From assembly GCA_025084515.1 (NCBI GenBank), contig JAJAGP010002017.1, positions 1 through 64,000 on the forward strand: a stretch of DNA of 64,000 nt, in the 5' to 3' direction. The stretch's first letter is position 1. Each line of letters opens with the position of its first letter. A program made the translations under genes and the position numbers. The notes under the pieces are model-generated. The model made no database searches. It worked only from the letters and a program-made list of their open reading frames with translations, and was not told the DNA's origin. This DNA comes from Ancistrus triradiatus. Taxonomy: Eukaryota > Chordata > Actinopteri > Siluriformes > Loricariidae. Shown piece by piece: positions 43,393 to 55,500 of this stretch.

Positions 43393-43798
43393 AAACTCGA
43401 TTCACGATTCATGATTCAGTACACAGCGATTCAGTGATTCAAAGCAAAGTGTTTTGCTTTTATTCTTCGCTTTCAATCCATGACTGACTAAATGAGATTT
43501 TAAAGCACTTTATCATAAATAAGCTTTGTGTTAATTATTGTGGGTAACTGTAGGTTAATGTGTTAATGTGGAATCGGCTCCTCTATGATACAGTACAGAC
43601 GATATTAAACTCACCGGTTCATGATCCATAACTTATGATGGATTTGTTGAACATATCCCCATCATAAATCAGGAGCTCCTGTACACTACAGCTCCATTAA
43701 TGCTGATAATGCCTCATACAGGGGCATTTTCTGGGGATTTGGAACCGATTCATTCCATTTACATTGTTCCTTATGGGACACATTTCGAGGTACCGCTG
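43393..43798 (-). mobile_element. Inverted-repeat element, cagtggtacctcgg family, copy 3
   Basis: Reverse copy: starts at aactcgattcacgattcatg and ends cattccatttacattgttcc, cgaggtaccgctg. The left end is missing. Confidence 0.65.
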
Positions 43799-46190
43799 TA
43801 TTTGTTTGAGTTATAAATTACTCCAATAAACAACATTAAATCCATAAAATCTATCATAAAAATATTTGTGCAACTGTTCAGAAGGTTAAGTGCTCCAATA
43901 CTATTAACACAAATCATAAAACAAACAATAATATGAATAATATTCTGGAGCCTCTTTGTATATTAAAAACACTTTTACTAAAGATTAAGCAAAGTAAAAA
44001 TAAAAACCATTCTTAAGCATTAAGCCCAACAATTGCCTTAAATATGTAAAGACAAAGAAAAGGTATGTTTAATTATTAAATGCTTTAAAAGATTTAAGTG
44101 CTATAAATACACGAATGCAAAGATAAAGAACAAAACAACACTTCCTAATGAAAACAGCAACAACAACAATAATAATACCTAACATTACCATAATACATGA
44201 CTAAAATATATTTAAATATATACCATATATGAAATATTAATCATTAAATATTATATTGGTCAGGTAGAAAGGTCAGGTGAAGGCTGTTTTTTAACTGGAC
44301 GTAAGTGATATAGCCTAAAATAATTTCAGGTGTTTTATAATGAGAATCAGTTTGTACTCTTCGTTTGAGATCTTTTAATGTCGACATCATGCTCTAAAGG
44401 ATCATCTCCCTGCAGCATAGTGATATTCTTCCTACCGAATCAGGCTGCACTGTATTATTTGGCATGTTTTATGACTAAATGAATCATTTAACAGTTATCG
44501 TGATCTGCTCCGATGGGCTGTGCTGTATAAATCACCAGACATTTTGGACTTTGTGATGTTAAAATGCCTCTTGCTTGTAAATCAAAAACTCTGTGACTAC
44601 AAGACCAGGAGTGAGCTGTAAATATTTCATCTATCTGCATTATTTGTGATGTTTTCAAACACACCTCCGACCCCGAGTGCTAAGAGTTCACATGTAGAGG
44701 AAGGAGGGATTGTTTTGGTTCTCCGTGTGTTCGGGAGGGAGATATCTGGCCACAGGAATGTCAGATTCACTATAGAGTTCACACAAGTCAGGATTATGTT
44801 ATCACTACGATATTTAATAATTCAGATCAGTTATCAGCCCCTCATATTCTGCTAATGATGCAGATGTTACCATGGCAGATCTCACTGCCCATACTGAGCA
44901 TCCTTCTGGAGAGAACTCTAATAGTTTAGTCTTTGTATAACTCTGTTATAGTGTTCTAGATTATATTAGGAGTAGGAGTGTAATCATGCACCGTAATGAT
45001 GCAAAAATGGGACGATGAATCGTCTAGTTGGATTATACGTTCTTGATTTCGCCATCTAATGCAATTCCAGTTTTGATCACTAGATGGTGCAGTCATTCTC
45101 ACAGACGAATATCCCGTTCTCAGAGACGATCCTAATTTCTTTCAATTACAGGGAACTAAAATTCCTTTTTGTTTACATTTTTATACAAGAAAAGCACACT
45201 ATTTTGAATTGTTATTCTTTAGAAATAAAAATGAATGTTTTCTCCAGGTTATTTAAGATATGGTGAAGCTACAGTAAGATGAGATTTAACAATTATACAA
45301 AGAAATTAGGATTGCTGCTCCAGAACAGCGCAAATCTACGCAAAATAGAATGAGTCACACAGACAGATTAAGTCAGCCAAACACACAAAGGCTTTGCACT
45401 TAAAGATTAGTATCGCAAAGAAATATTGAATAGGTATCTATCCTGAGCATCAATTTCAATGACATTCATTAATACTCAACTCAAATCTGAATCATTGCTG
45501 GTTTTGTGGAGCAAAACATCCAAGAAATTTGTGAAATGGGTGTGATTAGGGCGTGCTCATTTTCCCCTGGGTCCGAGCTGTAGGAGGCGAACGCTAAAGT
45601 CAGCAAGTGCAGCGTTGGAGTAAAGGTTACGCCAGGTTCTGCGGAAGCTTCAGCCGGATTCGGGGGAATGAGGGAAGCTGAGTACGAGTACGAGGGTTAG
45701 CAGATCCTCACATGCATGGGCACGTGGTGGAAAGAGCCCTGCAGCAGTGTGTGAGACTTCACAACATCACGGTTTCTCAGGGTGGGGTATTGGGATACAT
45801 ACAGAGAGCTGAAGACCGAACTGAAGACCCTCCCACTTTACTGAAAAGACAAAAGACGTTTTTTAGAGAACTACTGCAGCTCTCTCGGGAGCTACGGATA
45901 AATGGTCAGGACGTGATTATGAAAAGCAGAGGGAGTCACGATTGGGCAAGACTGACAGCAATAAAGAGGACAAAGGGAAGTGTTTAGAGATATAGGCTAA
46001 AGTTTGGCTATGGATGAGTGTGTGTGTGGGTGTGTGTTGGTCTGTCCTCCCTACTGTACTATTTGGCTCACACACAGATAACTGTTAAAAATCCTTTGTT
46101 CTGAGCGGATGCATTTATTTGCAGGCATGACAGGAGCATTGTTTTTTCAGTAAATGACCACTGCTCAAAATGAAGACGATGCAGCGTGTC
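43799..46190. other. Intergenic/intronic, nothing recognised
   Basis: AT-rich to 45.5 kb. A 91-codon frame at 45712-45987 (MHGHVVERALQQCVRLHNIT...) has no recognisable domain or splice support. Confidence 0.4.
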
Positions 46191-46204
46191 AGCTACTTTT
46201 GCAG

Positions 46205-46752
46205 GCGTTTGGGGGGGCGTGTCCCAATACTTGTGGTCGTGTGAGGGGCCGTGTTCCAATACTATTGGCTCCGTGCGGGGACGTGTCTCAATACTTTTGG
46301 CTTCGCGCGGCAGCGTGTCCTAATACTTTTGGCCTCGTGCGGGGGTGTGTCCAAATACTTTTGGCCTCGTACAGGGGTGTGTCCAAATACTTTTTGTCTT
46401 GTGTGAGTGTGTCCCCCAATACTTTTGACCTTGTGCAGGGACGTGTTGAAATACTTTTGTCCACGTGCGCTGGCGTGTCCCAATACTTTTGTTTGCGAGC
46501 GAGGGCGTGTCCAAATACTTTTGGCCACGTTCGGGGGTGTCTCCTAATACTTTGGCTGCCATTTGGGGGGGCATGTCCCAATACTTTTGGCTGCATGTAT
46601 GGGCGTGTCCCAATACTTTTGGCCTCGTGCGGGAGTGTCCCCCAATACTTTTGGCCTCGTGCGCTGACATGTCAAAATACTTTTTCCCGCATACGAGGAG
46701 TATGTCCCAATACTGTTGGCCACGTTCGGAGGCATGTCCTAAAACTTTTGCA
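46205..46752. repeat. 32-bp minisatellite 'gtgtcccaatacttttggcc'
   Basis: About 17 copies, spacing 30-34 bases, of gtgtcccaatacttttggcctcgtgcgg-type units (given in parts: gtgtcccaatac, ttttggcctcg, tgcgg). The core resembles the end of a common fish MITE (ttttggccatg). The plus strand is open for 219 codons and several other frames are open too. Confidence 0.95.
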
Positions 46753-47164
46753 TGTTTCTGTATCAGTAGATGTAGTAACAGGTTCCTGGGTTTCACTAAG
46801 TGCTCTGTGGTGACATCATTGATTTCAGTTACAGTTTGAATTTTGTGGTTAGGATTTGAATCTAAACATTCATTCCCTCAATGCATTTCTATGGGAGATT
46901 TTTACTTTTTAAACGTAAATCTATTAAAAACGATAAATCGAATCAACTCCAAAAGTCATAGCGCCCCCCACAGAGCGCTGATCTATGTACCGATGTTGGA
47001 ACCGGGTCTGTAGGTTAAACCACTCAAGCCGTATTAATCACAGAAATGTGTGGAAGAATCCAAACACTGTATAAATACGCATTCATGCATAAAGGCGGGC
47101 ATTTAAAATATATTATAAAATATAAAATAAAATATTTAAAACACTTCCAGTACGTCTTAACATT

Positions 47165-47275
47165 GACATTTAGCAAACCTTCTTATCCAGAGCAGCTTAG
47201 AACTGACGCTTACAGCGGGTTTGCCGTCCTGGGACATGAACCCTGGACCTTCTGGAGCCACAACCACAGTCCAAA
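47165..47275 (-). repeat. Decayed SINE
   Basis: Reverse of the SINE tail (cttcttatccagagcagctt) and B-box side (catgaaccctggaccttct). Resembles the element at 59.75 kb. Confidence 0.55.
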
Positions 47276-47336
47276 TATCAGCATAAACACGTCATATTTA
47301 AGTCTCTGTTCACATTTGCATGCAAAGTCCAGTACA

Positions 47337-47737
47337 CAGTACTGTGCAAAAGTCTTAGGCCACTGTTAGATTTGTAGTTTTAGCCATTGTATAATGATGA
47401 TACAGAACACATTTATCAGTCCCTTGATTAAGATACATGGGAAAAAATTAGGAACAATATGGCATATGCAGGTAAAAGTCTAAAAAATGGTGCTACCCTT
47501 CCAAACAGACCATTCCTGATCAAGCTTCTTCGGACTGTAGTAGAGTCAACTTGGCATCCCGAAGGAGCTGCTATTGCTCAAGTGTAAGGAGAGGAAACAC
47601 TAAATGCTTGCCACTGTACAATACAGAAGCTGTTTTTAATACTGCACACACATTTTCTGGTTGTATTCTAAGCAAGAGACTGAGAAAGTTGCTAAAACAA
47701 CGAATCTAAGTGTCCTAAGACTTTTGCACCATACTGT
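47337..47737. mobile_element. Nonautonomous element, 'actgtgcaaaagtcttaggc' family, full copy
   Basis: Ends agtactgtgcaaaagtctta / cctaagacttttgcaccata. Interior acccttccaaacagaccatt and gcttcttcggactgtag match the 40.9 kb copy. Confidence 0.85.
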
Positions 47738-47887
47738 ATGTTCACTATCAGGTGAAATTATCAGTCAAACTTAGGAATCAATGCATGGTAAGAACGTATA
47801 AATTGTAAGAAACTCTGAAACCGTCCAAACCTGGTCCAAAAGCGTTAAAAGTCACTCAGGACTGAATCGGGAGGATGAGACACTCAC

Positions 47888-47990
47888 CCGTGTTGGTTCC
47901 TGTTTGCTCTGGTGCAGCTGAAGCCGAGAGCAGATCAGCACTGCAGTGAGGAGGCTGGAGGCTGGAGTAAGAGGGGAGCTTTGGCTCTGC
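47888..47990 (-). other. gpr17: Putative noncoding first exon of gpr17
   Basis: On the minus strand the sequence AACACGG is followed by GTGAGTGTC, a strong donor with intron start at 47887. The exon body is GC-rich and has no obvious reading frame. With the acceptor at 42,515 it would form a 5.4 kb 5' UTR intron. The upstream end of the exon is arbitrary here. Inference from splice sites only. Confidence 0.4.
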
Positions 47991-49049
47991 CGTGAGAGCA
48001 GAAGGTTATCCGGCAGCTTCTCCTGCGTGTCCTGTGGAGGAGTGAAGATCAGGTGGCGGGTGTGTTGTGCAGCGCTAAGCATGCCTCAAAGTTTCTGCTC
48101 CCTCTCTCTTTTTTTGGAGCCCGTAACAAATTCGATTACACAAAGGCGAGCGATGGGAAGGGCTCAGGCGTGAACCCTGACCTCAGCCTTTCTGCTTACT
48201 GCCATTCTCCTCTGAGAGGCACTTGTGCGTCCCACAAAGGCCCGAGTCAGAAGATGCGGCGGGAATAATGGCGTGCCTTAACCATGCCAGGTCGGACCGA
48301 GTGCTGTGGCAACAGGCTCCAGCGTTTCGTCCAGAGTGGGGCGAAATAAATCCAAAAGGCCTTCGATTAGATCAATACACAGACAGACGATGGGCTGAGG
48401 GTTCGAGAGCTCTGTGTATGAAGAGAAGATCCATTCTCAGAGCAGACAGACAAGCACCCCTTCCACCCCAGAACCCCTCCGCTGTCTCCTTCCCCCCAGG
48501 GCTGGCTGTACGGCAATGGAATGCCAGAAGAGAACACAAGCCGGGCTTGTTGCTTCGGGCCCCGCTGTGTGCTGGCGGGCACCAGAGGTTGGGGCGACGC
48601 AGGGCAAAAATAATGTCATCACATGATCGTCGGACAGATGTGCAAAAGAGGCCCCGAGCGCCTCATAATCCGTCTTTCATTCTGGAGCTCCACAGCTGTG
48701 CGGCACACCATCGGCTCTTTCTCCTCTGGTCTTTGTCGATACCCAAAAACAAACGGACCCCCTGAATGAGCGCGCTATCTACCCCCCCTACGCGCCCAGA
48801 CTTTATTTAATAATGCGCTGCCAAGGCTTAATTGGGTTCCGTCCAACCCTCTGTATTAACGCCCCCCACTGTTTGCTCTGTCCCTGTTTGTGCCCTGTAG
48901 CCAAACATTGTGTGACCATTTAACAACAAGAAAGGGGTCACACAAAAAGCCAGCGAGTGCATGACAACCCCCCCGATGTCCCCAAATTATTAATAATAGG
49001 GTCCTTCAGAACTGGCTGAATACTTTATGGCATAGAAACATTCCTCAAA
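47991..49049. other. GC-rich, gene-poor block upstream of putative gpr17 exon
   Basis: Markedly richer in GC than the rest of the spacer to about 48.95 kb, with no repeat identified. A 180-codon frame at 48223-48765 looks like a by-product of base composition. It may be promoter or enhancer DNA for gpr17; no proof. Confidence 0.35.
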
Positions 49050-49605
49050 GAATCTCCTGTTCCACCATGTGATTTGAGCTTTGGGACATGGAACCATCAG
49101 AAGATGGTATTCTGTGCTCATAAAGGGGTGCACAGGGTCAGCAACAATGCTCAGCTGGTATTAAGGGGCCCAAAGTGTTCCAAGAAAATCCCCCATACCA
49201 TTACACCACCAGCCTGAATGGTTGATAGGAGGCAGGATGGATCCGTGCTTACATTTTTATTTGTTTACGCCAATTTCTGACCCGACCCTCTGAAAGTCGC
49301 AGCAGAAATCTCATCAGACCAGGAGATGCTCTTCAATCTTCTATTGTCCAGTTTTGGTGAGCCCGTGTGAATTGTGGCCTCAGTTGCCTGTTCTTAGCTG
49401 ACAGGAGCGGCATCTGGTGTGGATCTTCTGCTGTTGTAGCCCATCTGCTTCAAGGTTGGACATGTTGTTTGTCAGAGATGCTCTTCTGCATACCTCGGTT
49501 ATAATGAGTGATTATTTGAGTTCCTGTTATCAGCTAAAATCGGCCTGGCATCAACAAGGCGTTTTCACCCAGAGAACTGCTCTCACTAGAAATGTTCTCT
49601 TTTTC
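49050..49605 (-). pseudogene. Tc1 family 3 transposase remnant
   Basis: Reverse copy of the decayed gene at 7758-8380: ggcccaaagtgttccaagaa, ggaggcaggatggatccgtg, ttctattgtccagttttggt, cataacctcggttataatga-type words and cggcctggcatcaacaaggc. It is interrupted on the right by a different Tc1. Confidence 0.8.
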
Positions 49606-50612
49606 TAGGACCTGCCTGACAAAGTGAAGGACACCAAAAGATCCTTAAAAGCTACACATCAAGCCGAGATCCAAAAAAATACAGGAACAACTGAGAAAGA
49701 CAGTCATTGAGATCTATCAGTCTGGAAAGGGTTATAAAGCCATTTCTAAAGCTTTGGGACTCCAGCGAACCACAGTGAGAGCCATTATCCACAAATGATG
49801 AAGACCTGGAACAGCGGTGAACCTTCCCAGGAGTGGCCGGCCGACCAAAATTACCCCAAGAGCTCAGCGACGAGTCATCCAAGAGGTCACAAAAGACCCC
49901 ACAACAACTTCCAAAGAACTGCAGGCCTCACTTGCCTCAGTTAAGGTCAGTGTTTCATGCCTCCACCATAAGAAAGAGACTGGGCAAAAATGGCCTGCAT
50001 GGCAGAGTTCCAAGACCAAAACCACTGCTGAGCAAAAGAACATTAAAGCTCGTCTCAGTTTTTCCAGAACACATCTTGATGATCCCCAAGACCTTTGGCA
50101 AAACATTCTGTGGACTGACAAGACAAAAGTTGAACTCTTTGGAAGGTGTGTGTCCCATTACATCTGGTGTAACAGTAACACAGCATTTCAGAAAAAGAAC
50201 ATTATAGCAGCAGTAACATATGGTGGTGGTAGTGTGATGGTCTGGGGCTGTTTTGTTGCTTCAGGACCTGGAAGGCTTGCTGTGATAAATGGAACTATGA
50301 ATTCTGCTGTCTACCAAAAAATCCTGAAGGAGAATGTCTGGCCATCTGTTGGTGACCTCAAGCTGAAACGAACTTGGGTTCTGCAGCAGGACAATGGTCC
50401 AAAACACAGAAGCAAGTCCACCTCTGAATGGCTGAAGAAAAACAAAATGAAGACTTTGGAGTGGCCTAGTCAAAGTCCTAACCTGAATCCTATTGAGATG
50501 CTGTGGCATGACCTCAAAAAGGCCGTTCATGCTGGATAACCCTTCAATGTGGCTGAATTACAACAATTCTGCAAAGATGAGTGGCCAAAATTCCTCATTT
50601 TATTACCAGTCA
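49606..50612 (+). mobile_element. Tc1 family 2, abutting or inserted in the family 3 remnant
   Basis: Starts mid-gene at acctgcctgacaaagtgaag and runs out at ccaaaattcctcatttt, so both termini are missing. The right flank is the LINE fragment. Confidence 0.8.
49817..50539 (+). pseudogene. Tc1 family 2 transposase, largely open DDE domain
   Basis: 240 codons without a stop, from inside the DNA-binding region (RSGRPTKITPRAQRRVIQEV) through the catalytic domain. The first Asp is in NILWTDKTKVELF, the second in VLQQDNGPKH and Glu in NPIEMLWHDLKK, so the DD(34)E triad is visible. Upstream, the start and first HTH are frameshifted (in-frame stops near 49710-49797). Downstream, a stop after KKAVHAG replaces the last 40-50 residues. 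A damaged but fairly young copy. Confidence 0.88.
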
Positions 50613-51800
50613 GGATTCCTGCTGCAGCATTTTGTGCCCTCTGTAGGTTGGAAATGGAGCTCTTTGGTAGGTCAGAAAGAAGAGTATTACATTAATCCAG
50701 ACGTGAAGATATAAAGGCGTGTTTAAGTTTCTCACTGTCAGCCAGAGAAAGCATGTTACACACACTGGATATATTTCTGAGGTGGAAGAATGCAGTGCCT
50801 CAGCCTTCACTTCACCATTACCAATAACAATTACTTCAGTTGTATCCTTATTTAGCTGCAGAACATTATGACACATCCAGGAGCATATGCAATTGTGTGT
50901 CATTCGCATACTGATGAAAGGAAATATTATATTTGTTAATTATTCTGGCCAGTGGTAGCATGTAAAGATTAAACAGCATCGGTCCTAGAATGGAGCCTTG
51001 TGGCACTCCACATGACAGAGGGTGATGCTTGGATGAGGAGTTTCCAAGTGTAGTATTCACGGTACTTAAATAGGACTGACACCAACCCAACCTCCGATTA
51101 AGCAAAATCTCATGGTCGACAGTGTGGAAGGCTGCACTAAGGTCTAATAGAACTTATACAGATGTATTACCAGCATCTTGATTAAATTTAAGATCATTTA
51201 AGACTTTAATTAGTGCTGTTCCTGTGCTGTGATGGGCCCGAAAGCCAGATCGAAAAGCTTCATATATGTGGTTTGAATGGAGATTTTTTTCCACGATCTT
51301 ACCCAGAAAGGAATATTAGAAATTGGTCTGTAATTTCCAATAATGGATGAGTTAAGGCTGCTCTTCTGAAGAGGAGGCCTAATAACAGCAGATTTAAAAC
51401 TCTGGGGGTCGATTCCTTGTTGTAGTGACTGATTAACAATGTTCCAAACATCATCAGAGAATAAATCAGATAGTTCTTTGAAATATTTCATTGGTAGAGG
51501 GTCGAGAGGGCAGCTGGTGTTATTCAGACGTGAAATCACTTTAGTGAGTGTTTCATGACTAACAAATTACTTACTGCCTTGCTGGGAGCCAAGTGTACCA
51601 GGGACGGGAGGCCGCTCCTGACAATGCCTTCTCTAATGGAACGTATTTTTGTTCCAAAGAATTCAGCAAATTCCTCACATTTTTCAGTTGAGGTGCCTAA
51701 TGTGGATTGATAGGAACAGTTAACCTGTCTGTCTATTGTGAGAAAAAGGAATTTAGGATTATCTTAGTTATTGTTGATAAGATGACTTGATTCAGCAGCT
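50613..51800 (-). pseudogene. L2-like LINE reverse transcriptase fragment
   Basis: Minus-strand pieces include NYRPISNIPF, TVDHEILLNRRLGW, a GVPQGSILGPMLFNLYMLPL block and FHQYANDTQLHML, in the order of RT motifs, then LNKDTTEVIVIG. The catalytic YADD reads YAND, and frames shift repeatedly. The endonuclease and 5' end are absent. Confidence 0.85.
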
Positions 51801-52500
51801 CAAACCTCACCAGAGATGAGTCATGAACCAGAACTTGAGCCCGTCCTGTTCATATGGGTTCTGTCCGAGCCTCCCAGGGCTTCACACAGACACAGTCGGC
51901 CGTGTTTGAGGAAGGAAACGCCCGTTGGGGGATCATCCCCTGGTGCTGCAGTGACCTGTTATTCTCAGGGTGGGAAGAGGTCGCTGACCACAAACAACAG
52001 GGATAAAACGTAAGGAGAAAATTCGGGTTCATTCAGGATAATCTCTCGAGTGAACCCACTTTTACGCTTCCATCGTCTCATTGTAAGAATCCCATGAATA
52101 ATACGCTTTTGTCAGATGATGTGTGTGGCATGTGTTTATTAGAAATAATACATTTCATTCATCAAACACAAAAAACAAAAGAAACGAATGCGAAAATTAA
52201 GTGGTCATGATGGTTAAAGCTCTGAAGTGGTTTGTATTGCAAGTTCACCATTTGGAATAAATAAATAATTAAACAGAAGTTCTGAATAGCTATGGAGACT
52301 GGATATATTACTGTAAAACAAGTGACTGACGAAGCCAAACCTGAACTCTGATGTGATTAGAGGAGATAATGAGTTGATTTTAATCAGCAAAGACGTCATT
52401 TAATTACAAAACTTTCCTTATTTTTACCAAGTACGATTCAAATAAAGCTACTTCTCAAAGTGTCTACGTTAAACTAGGTGCATTTCTTTCTGAATTTAGG
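51801..52500. other. myo7b downstream spacer
   Basis: No repeat stands out. Contains candidate minus-strand poly(A) hexamers (ATTAAA near 52400, AATAAA near 52134). Confidence 0.35.
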
Positions 52501-52593
52501 TTAGTTATAGCGCGGATTCCTGGGTCGCGGTGCTTTGCGCTCGTTCAGGTACATGTTGACGTAGGAGGTCAGCAGGTCGTCCATTTTGTAGCC
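52501..52593 (-). CDS. myo7b: myo7b terminal exon q with stop codon
   Basis: Encodes GYKMDDLLTSYVNMYLNERK, then APRPRNPRYN and TAA. GYKMDDLLTSY is the conserved end of FERM2; the basic tail is lineage-specific. Acceptor CATAAG is pyrimidine-poor but frame and homology fix it. An ATTAAA hexamer on this strand about 100 bases downstream (near 52400) may be the polyadenylation signal. Confidence 0.93.
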   Translation of the reverse strand, partial: GYKMDDLLTSYVNMYLNERKAPRPRNPRYN

Positions 52594-55500
52594 CTTATGA
52601 GAGACGGGGATCTGTTAGAGATTTATAACAAATGCAATGCAATGAAATTGAGGACTGGGACGACTCCTTGGGGTTACTCACCAGCGAGGTCTCGCACAGA
52701 AGCTTGTTTCCTTTGACCAGGTTGCCCACGGTCATGTGGAAGTACGTGCTTCCACTGCACCAGCTGGCGATCTTATTATAGGGATGTGTGGCCAGAATGT
52801 CCTGAGGAACAGATCAAAGCTCGGCAAAGTTACTTGCAAAACCGAATCTGAGATATAATGAAAAATATTCGTCCTAGGCCTAACGCAATAACACACACTC
52901 ATAACACCTTTACCTTAGTTTTGGGGTGTATGATGGTGATCCCCAGTTTGCTGATGGAGATCCTCACGATGTCGGGGAAGCTCGGTTCAGACGTTTGCTG
53001 CAGCACAAACATGGTTCACATTCACTATGTAACGCGGACTATTAAAACTAGATCACGGATCTTAACTTTAAACGTGTCGGTACCTTCACTTCGAAGAAGG
53101 CGCAGCCGAACGTGGGCCACTTGTAGACGATCTTCAGGAAGGCCACCATGGCCTCCTCTGATGTCATACCCGGCTGTTTGTTATAGGTGGCAACAATGTT
53201 CTGTAACAGAGATTGCAGGACGCATTCGGTAAAGGGTTTCTTCCTTTGCCGCTTTTCCTTGCCGCTGTCGCCCTAGGCTTGTGCAACTTAATAATATTAA
53301 GATGACAAATTTGTAAAGCTGCCTTGAAACAATGCACTGGAAACACACATCACATGTCATTAAATGCGAGACCTGATATTTTCTTAGCTTGGTGATTGAG
53401 AATTATTTGAGCTAACCGAAGCTTGGAGAAAGTGAAAACAAAGATGGGGATTGACTGTTGATGTGTCGTTTAGTTTAAAAGAAAGTAAAAAGTATTTCGG
53501 TCACTACAGCAAAAAGCTGAATTATTTTGCATCTAAGAGATCATGGAAACGATCTCAGCCTTGGTTTGTTGGTTTTACCCCATTTCATATCTCGGCAGTT
53601 GGCCTTCCCTGTCTTTCTGATTCAGCTCTTTGAGTTTTGAGTTTAGACAGGAGCTTTATCTTATTATCATGACTTCAGCATAAAAGTCCAATTCGTTTTC
53701 AGGCAGCAACAGCCAATCAACACCCTGCTACTGAAAGGAGCATTTTAATAATATTTTACATGCATTTGTATGCGACTTTTCCTTACGTCCGATATTTCTT
53801 ACCTTTCTCCAGTCCTCTGCAGACATGGCTTTGACCTGGTCATTAGGTACCAGCTCTTTCAGCATCTTTGGGATCATGGTGAACTGAGATTTATCGTTTT
53901 CGGACTTCACTCTGAACAGCAGAGCCCCGAGCTGCACCATGTCGTCTTTAGTGCACCGGTGGTACCCACGCAGATATTTAGGTAACTCCTGAGTGCACAG
54001 AGACCTTGTATGAGTCGATGAATGGTGATGAAGCTCAGTTTAACGACGTGAGGTTTGGAAAACCCTGTTTCACCTGAGGAAAGTGGAAGATCCGGTCTGC
54101 CTCCTGATCCCTGCCTGGAACTACGTTGAACCAGAGCTTCCTCATGAAATACACCAGGTACGAGACATTCACCTGGCCTCCTGGATTTTACACACAGTTA
54201 CTTAAGCACATACAGTCCTACGCAAAAGTTAGTCTGTCCATGGTCTGTTTTATCAAGCTGGACCTTTCGGAAACATTTGATAAACATGGCGATGGACATT
54301 TTAAAGAGGCTGAACTCTGCTTCATTTATTCCAACATTTCCAACAATTTTTTTATTATTATTTTTTATGCCTTTAATAAGAAGGAATGCATGAACTCACC
54401 CAGATTTGCCACCTTAGACTTCCTGGAATAGTCCATGATCTGCCTGAGACTGTCGAAGAAGTAATCTGACTCGTTCAGACTCAGAACCTGAAAGTAACAC
54501 AGAGAGATGGTATTCTTAGCGCTGTTTTAATTAGGCTAATTCTTTGGGTGAATAAATGAACAGTTATGGCACTAAAGTGCTGTTAAAGACTTTTTTCTGT
54601 TGAATTTTTGGCTATACGCAGATTAAAGCGAGACTACTTTTTCGATTACACATAAATAAATGGAACGTCTGACGACCTGTGTGTTTGTGATGCAGCTGTT
54701 ACTGGAAAATGTAAGAAAGTTAAAAATGATAGAATTACAAATGCGGCTGTCAGTAAAACTCCCAGGGTTTTCCCTGATTATCCGGTCACCATTTTCACTG
54801 TGGCTTTGTAGAATGCTTAGACAAATATCAGGTTCCTTATTGTTCTTATTTATTATGTTTCGCTCATGCAAGACCTGTGCAAGCTGTGCCCACCCAATTT
54901 TGTCAATTCCCAAAACCAATTTTCTGCCTATCCCCTCTCAGGTTCTACAGGCTCCGTCTGGACCCTGTGCCCAGAGTTAGACCCCCACATACTGTAATGA
55001 GTATAGTATTTACATTAATTATTAAGTCTGATCAAGATCTGGGTAATATTCTAAAGAAGCAACAACAGGACAGACACGCTATTAATGTGGTTTGATTTAG
55101 AAATGAATACTGAACATAAAACATAACAAATGAGTTCCAGCGCTGGTGATCCTCCTCACCTTGTCCTGTGCTTTCACAAACATGCTGAAGCCGTCCTCAG
55201 AGATCAGCCCAAGCTTCTCAGCGATGGTTTTGCTCAGGTCTCGGATCTTAGTGTTCGTTGCAACTTCAAACACCTGTTTATGACAGAGGGAGGGCAGATC
55301 CGTACGTCATGCCCGAGCTCAACCACTGCATGTTTTTAACATCTACAACAGGATCTGTAATTAATGTGGACCCTAAGATGTTCTCAGTGTTCTAGCTCTC
55401 CTTTCCTGCTGTTTATAAGAGCTGTATGAGACCGTCTTACCTCTCCTGTGTCATTAGGGAAAAAGATTTTGTGGAAGATCTGAGTGCTGCTCTTCTGAAT

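Noticed and set aside
45712..45987. 91-codon plus-strand frame MHGHVVERALQQCVRLHNIT...
   Set aside because: No family resemblance and no supporting splice or promoter signal; could be chance.
46154..46813. 219-codon open frame and several overlapping frames on both strands
   Set aside because: All lie in the 32-bp minisatellite; a tandem repeat without stops in its unit gives open frames in several phases. No start context, splice or domain evidence.
48223..48765. 180-codon plus-strand frame
   Set aside because: Sits in a GC-rich block where stops are rare; basic, low-information sequence, no splice sites or domain.
42510..52500. Search for lims2 exons between gpr17 and myo7b
   Set aside because: No LIM-type Cys/His patterns with splice sites were seen on either strand.
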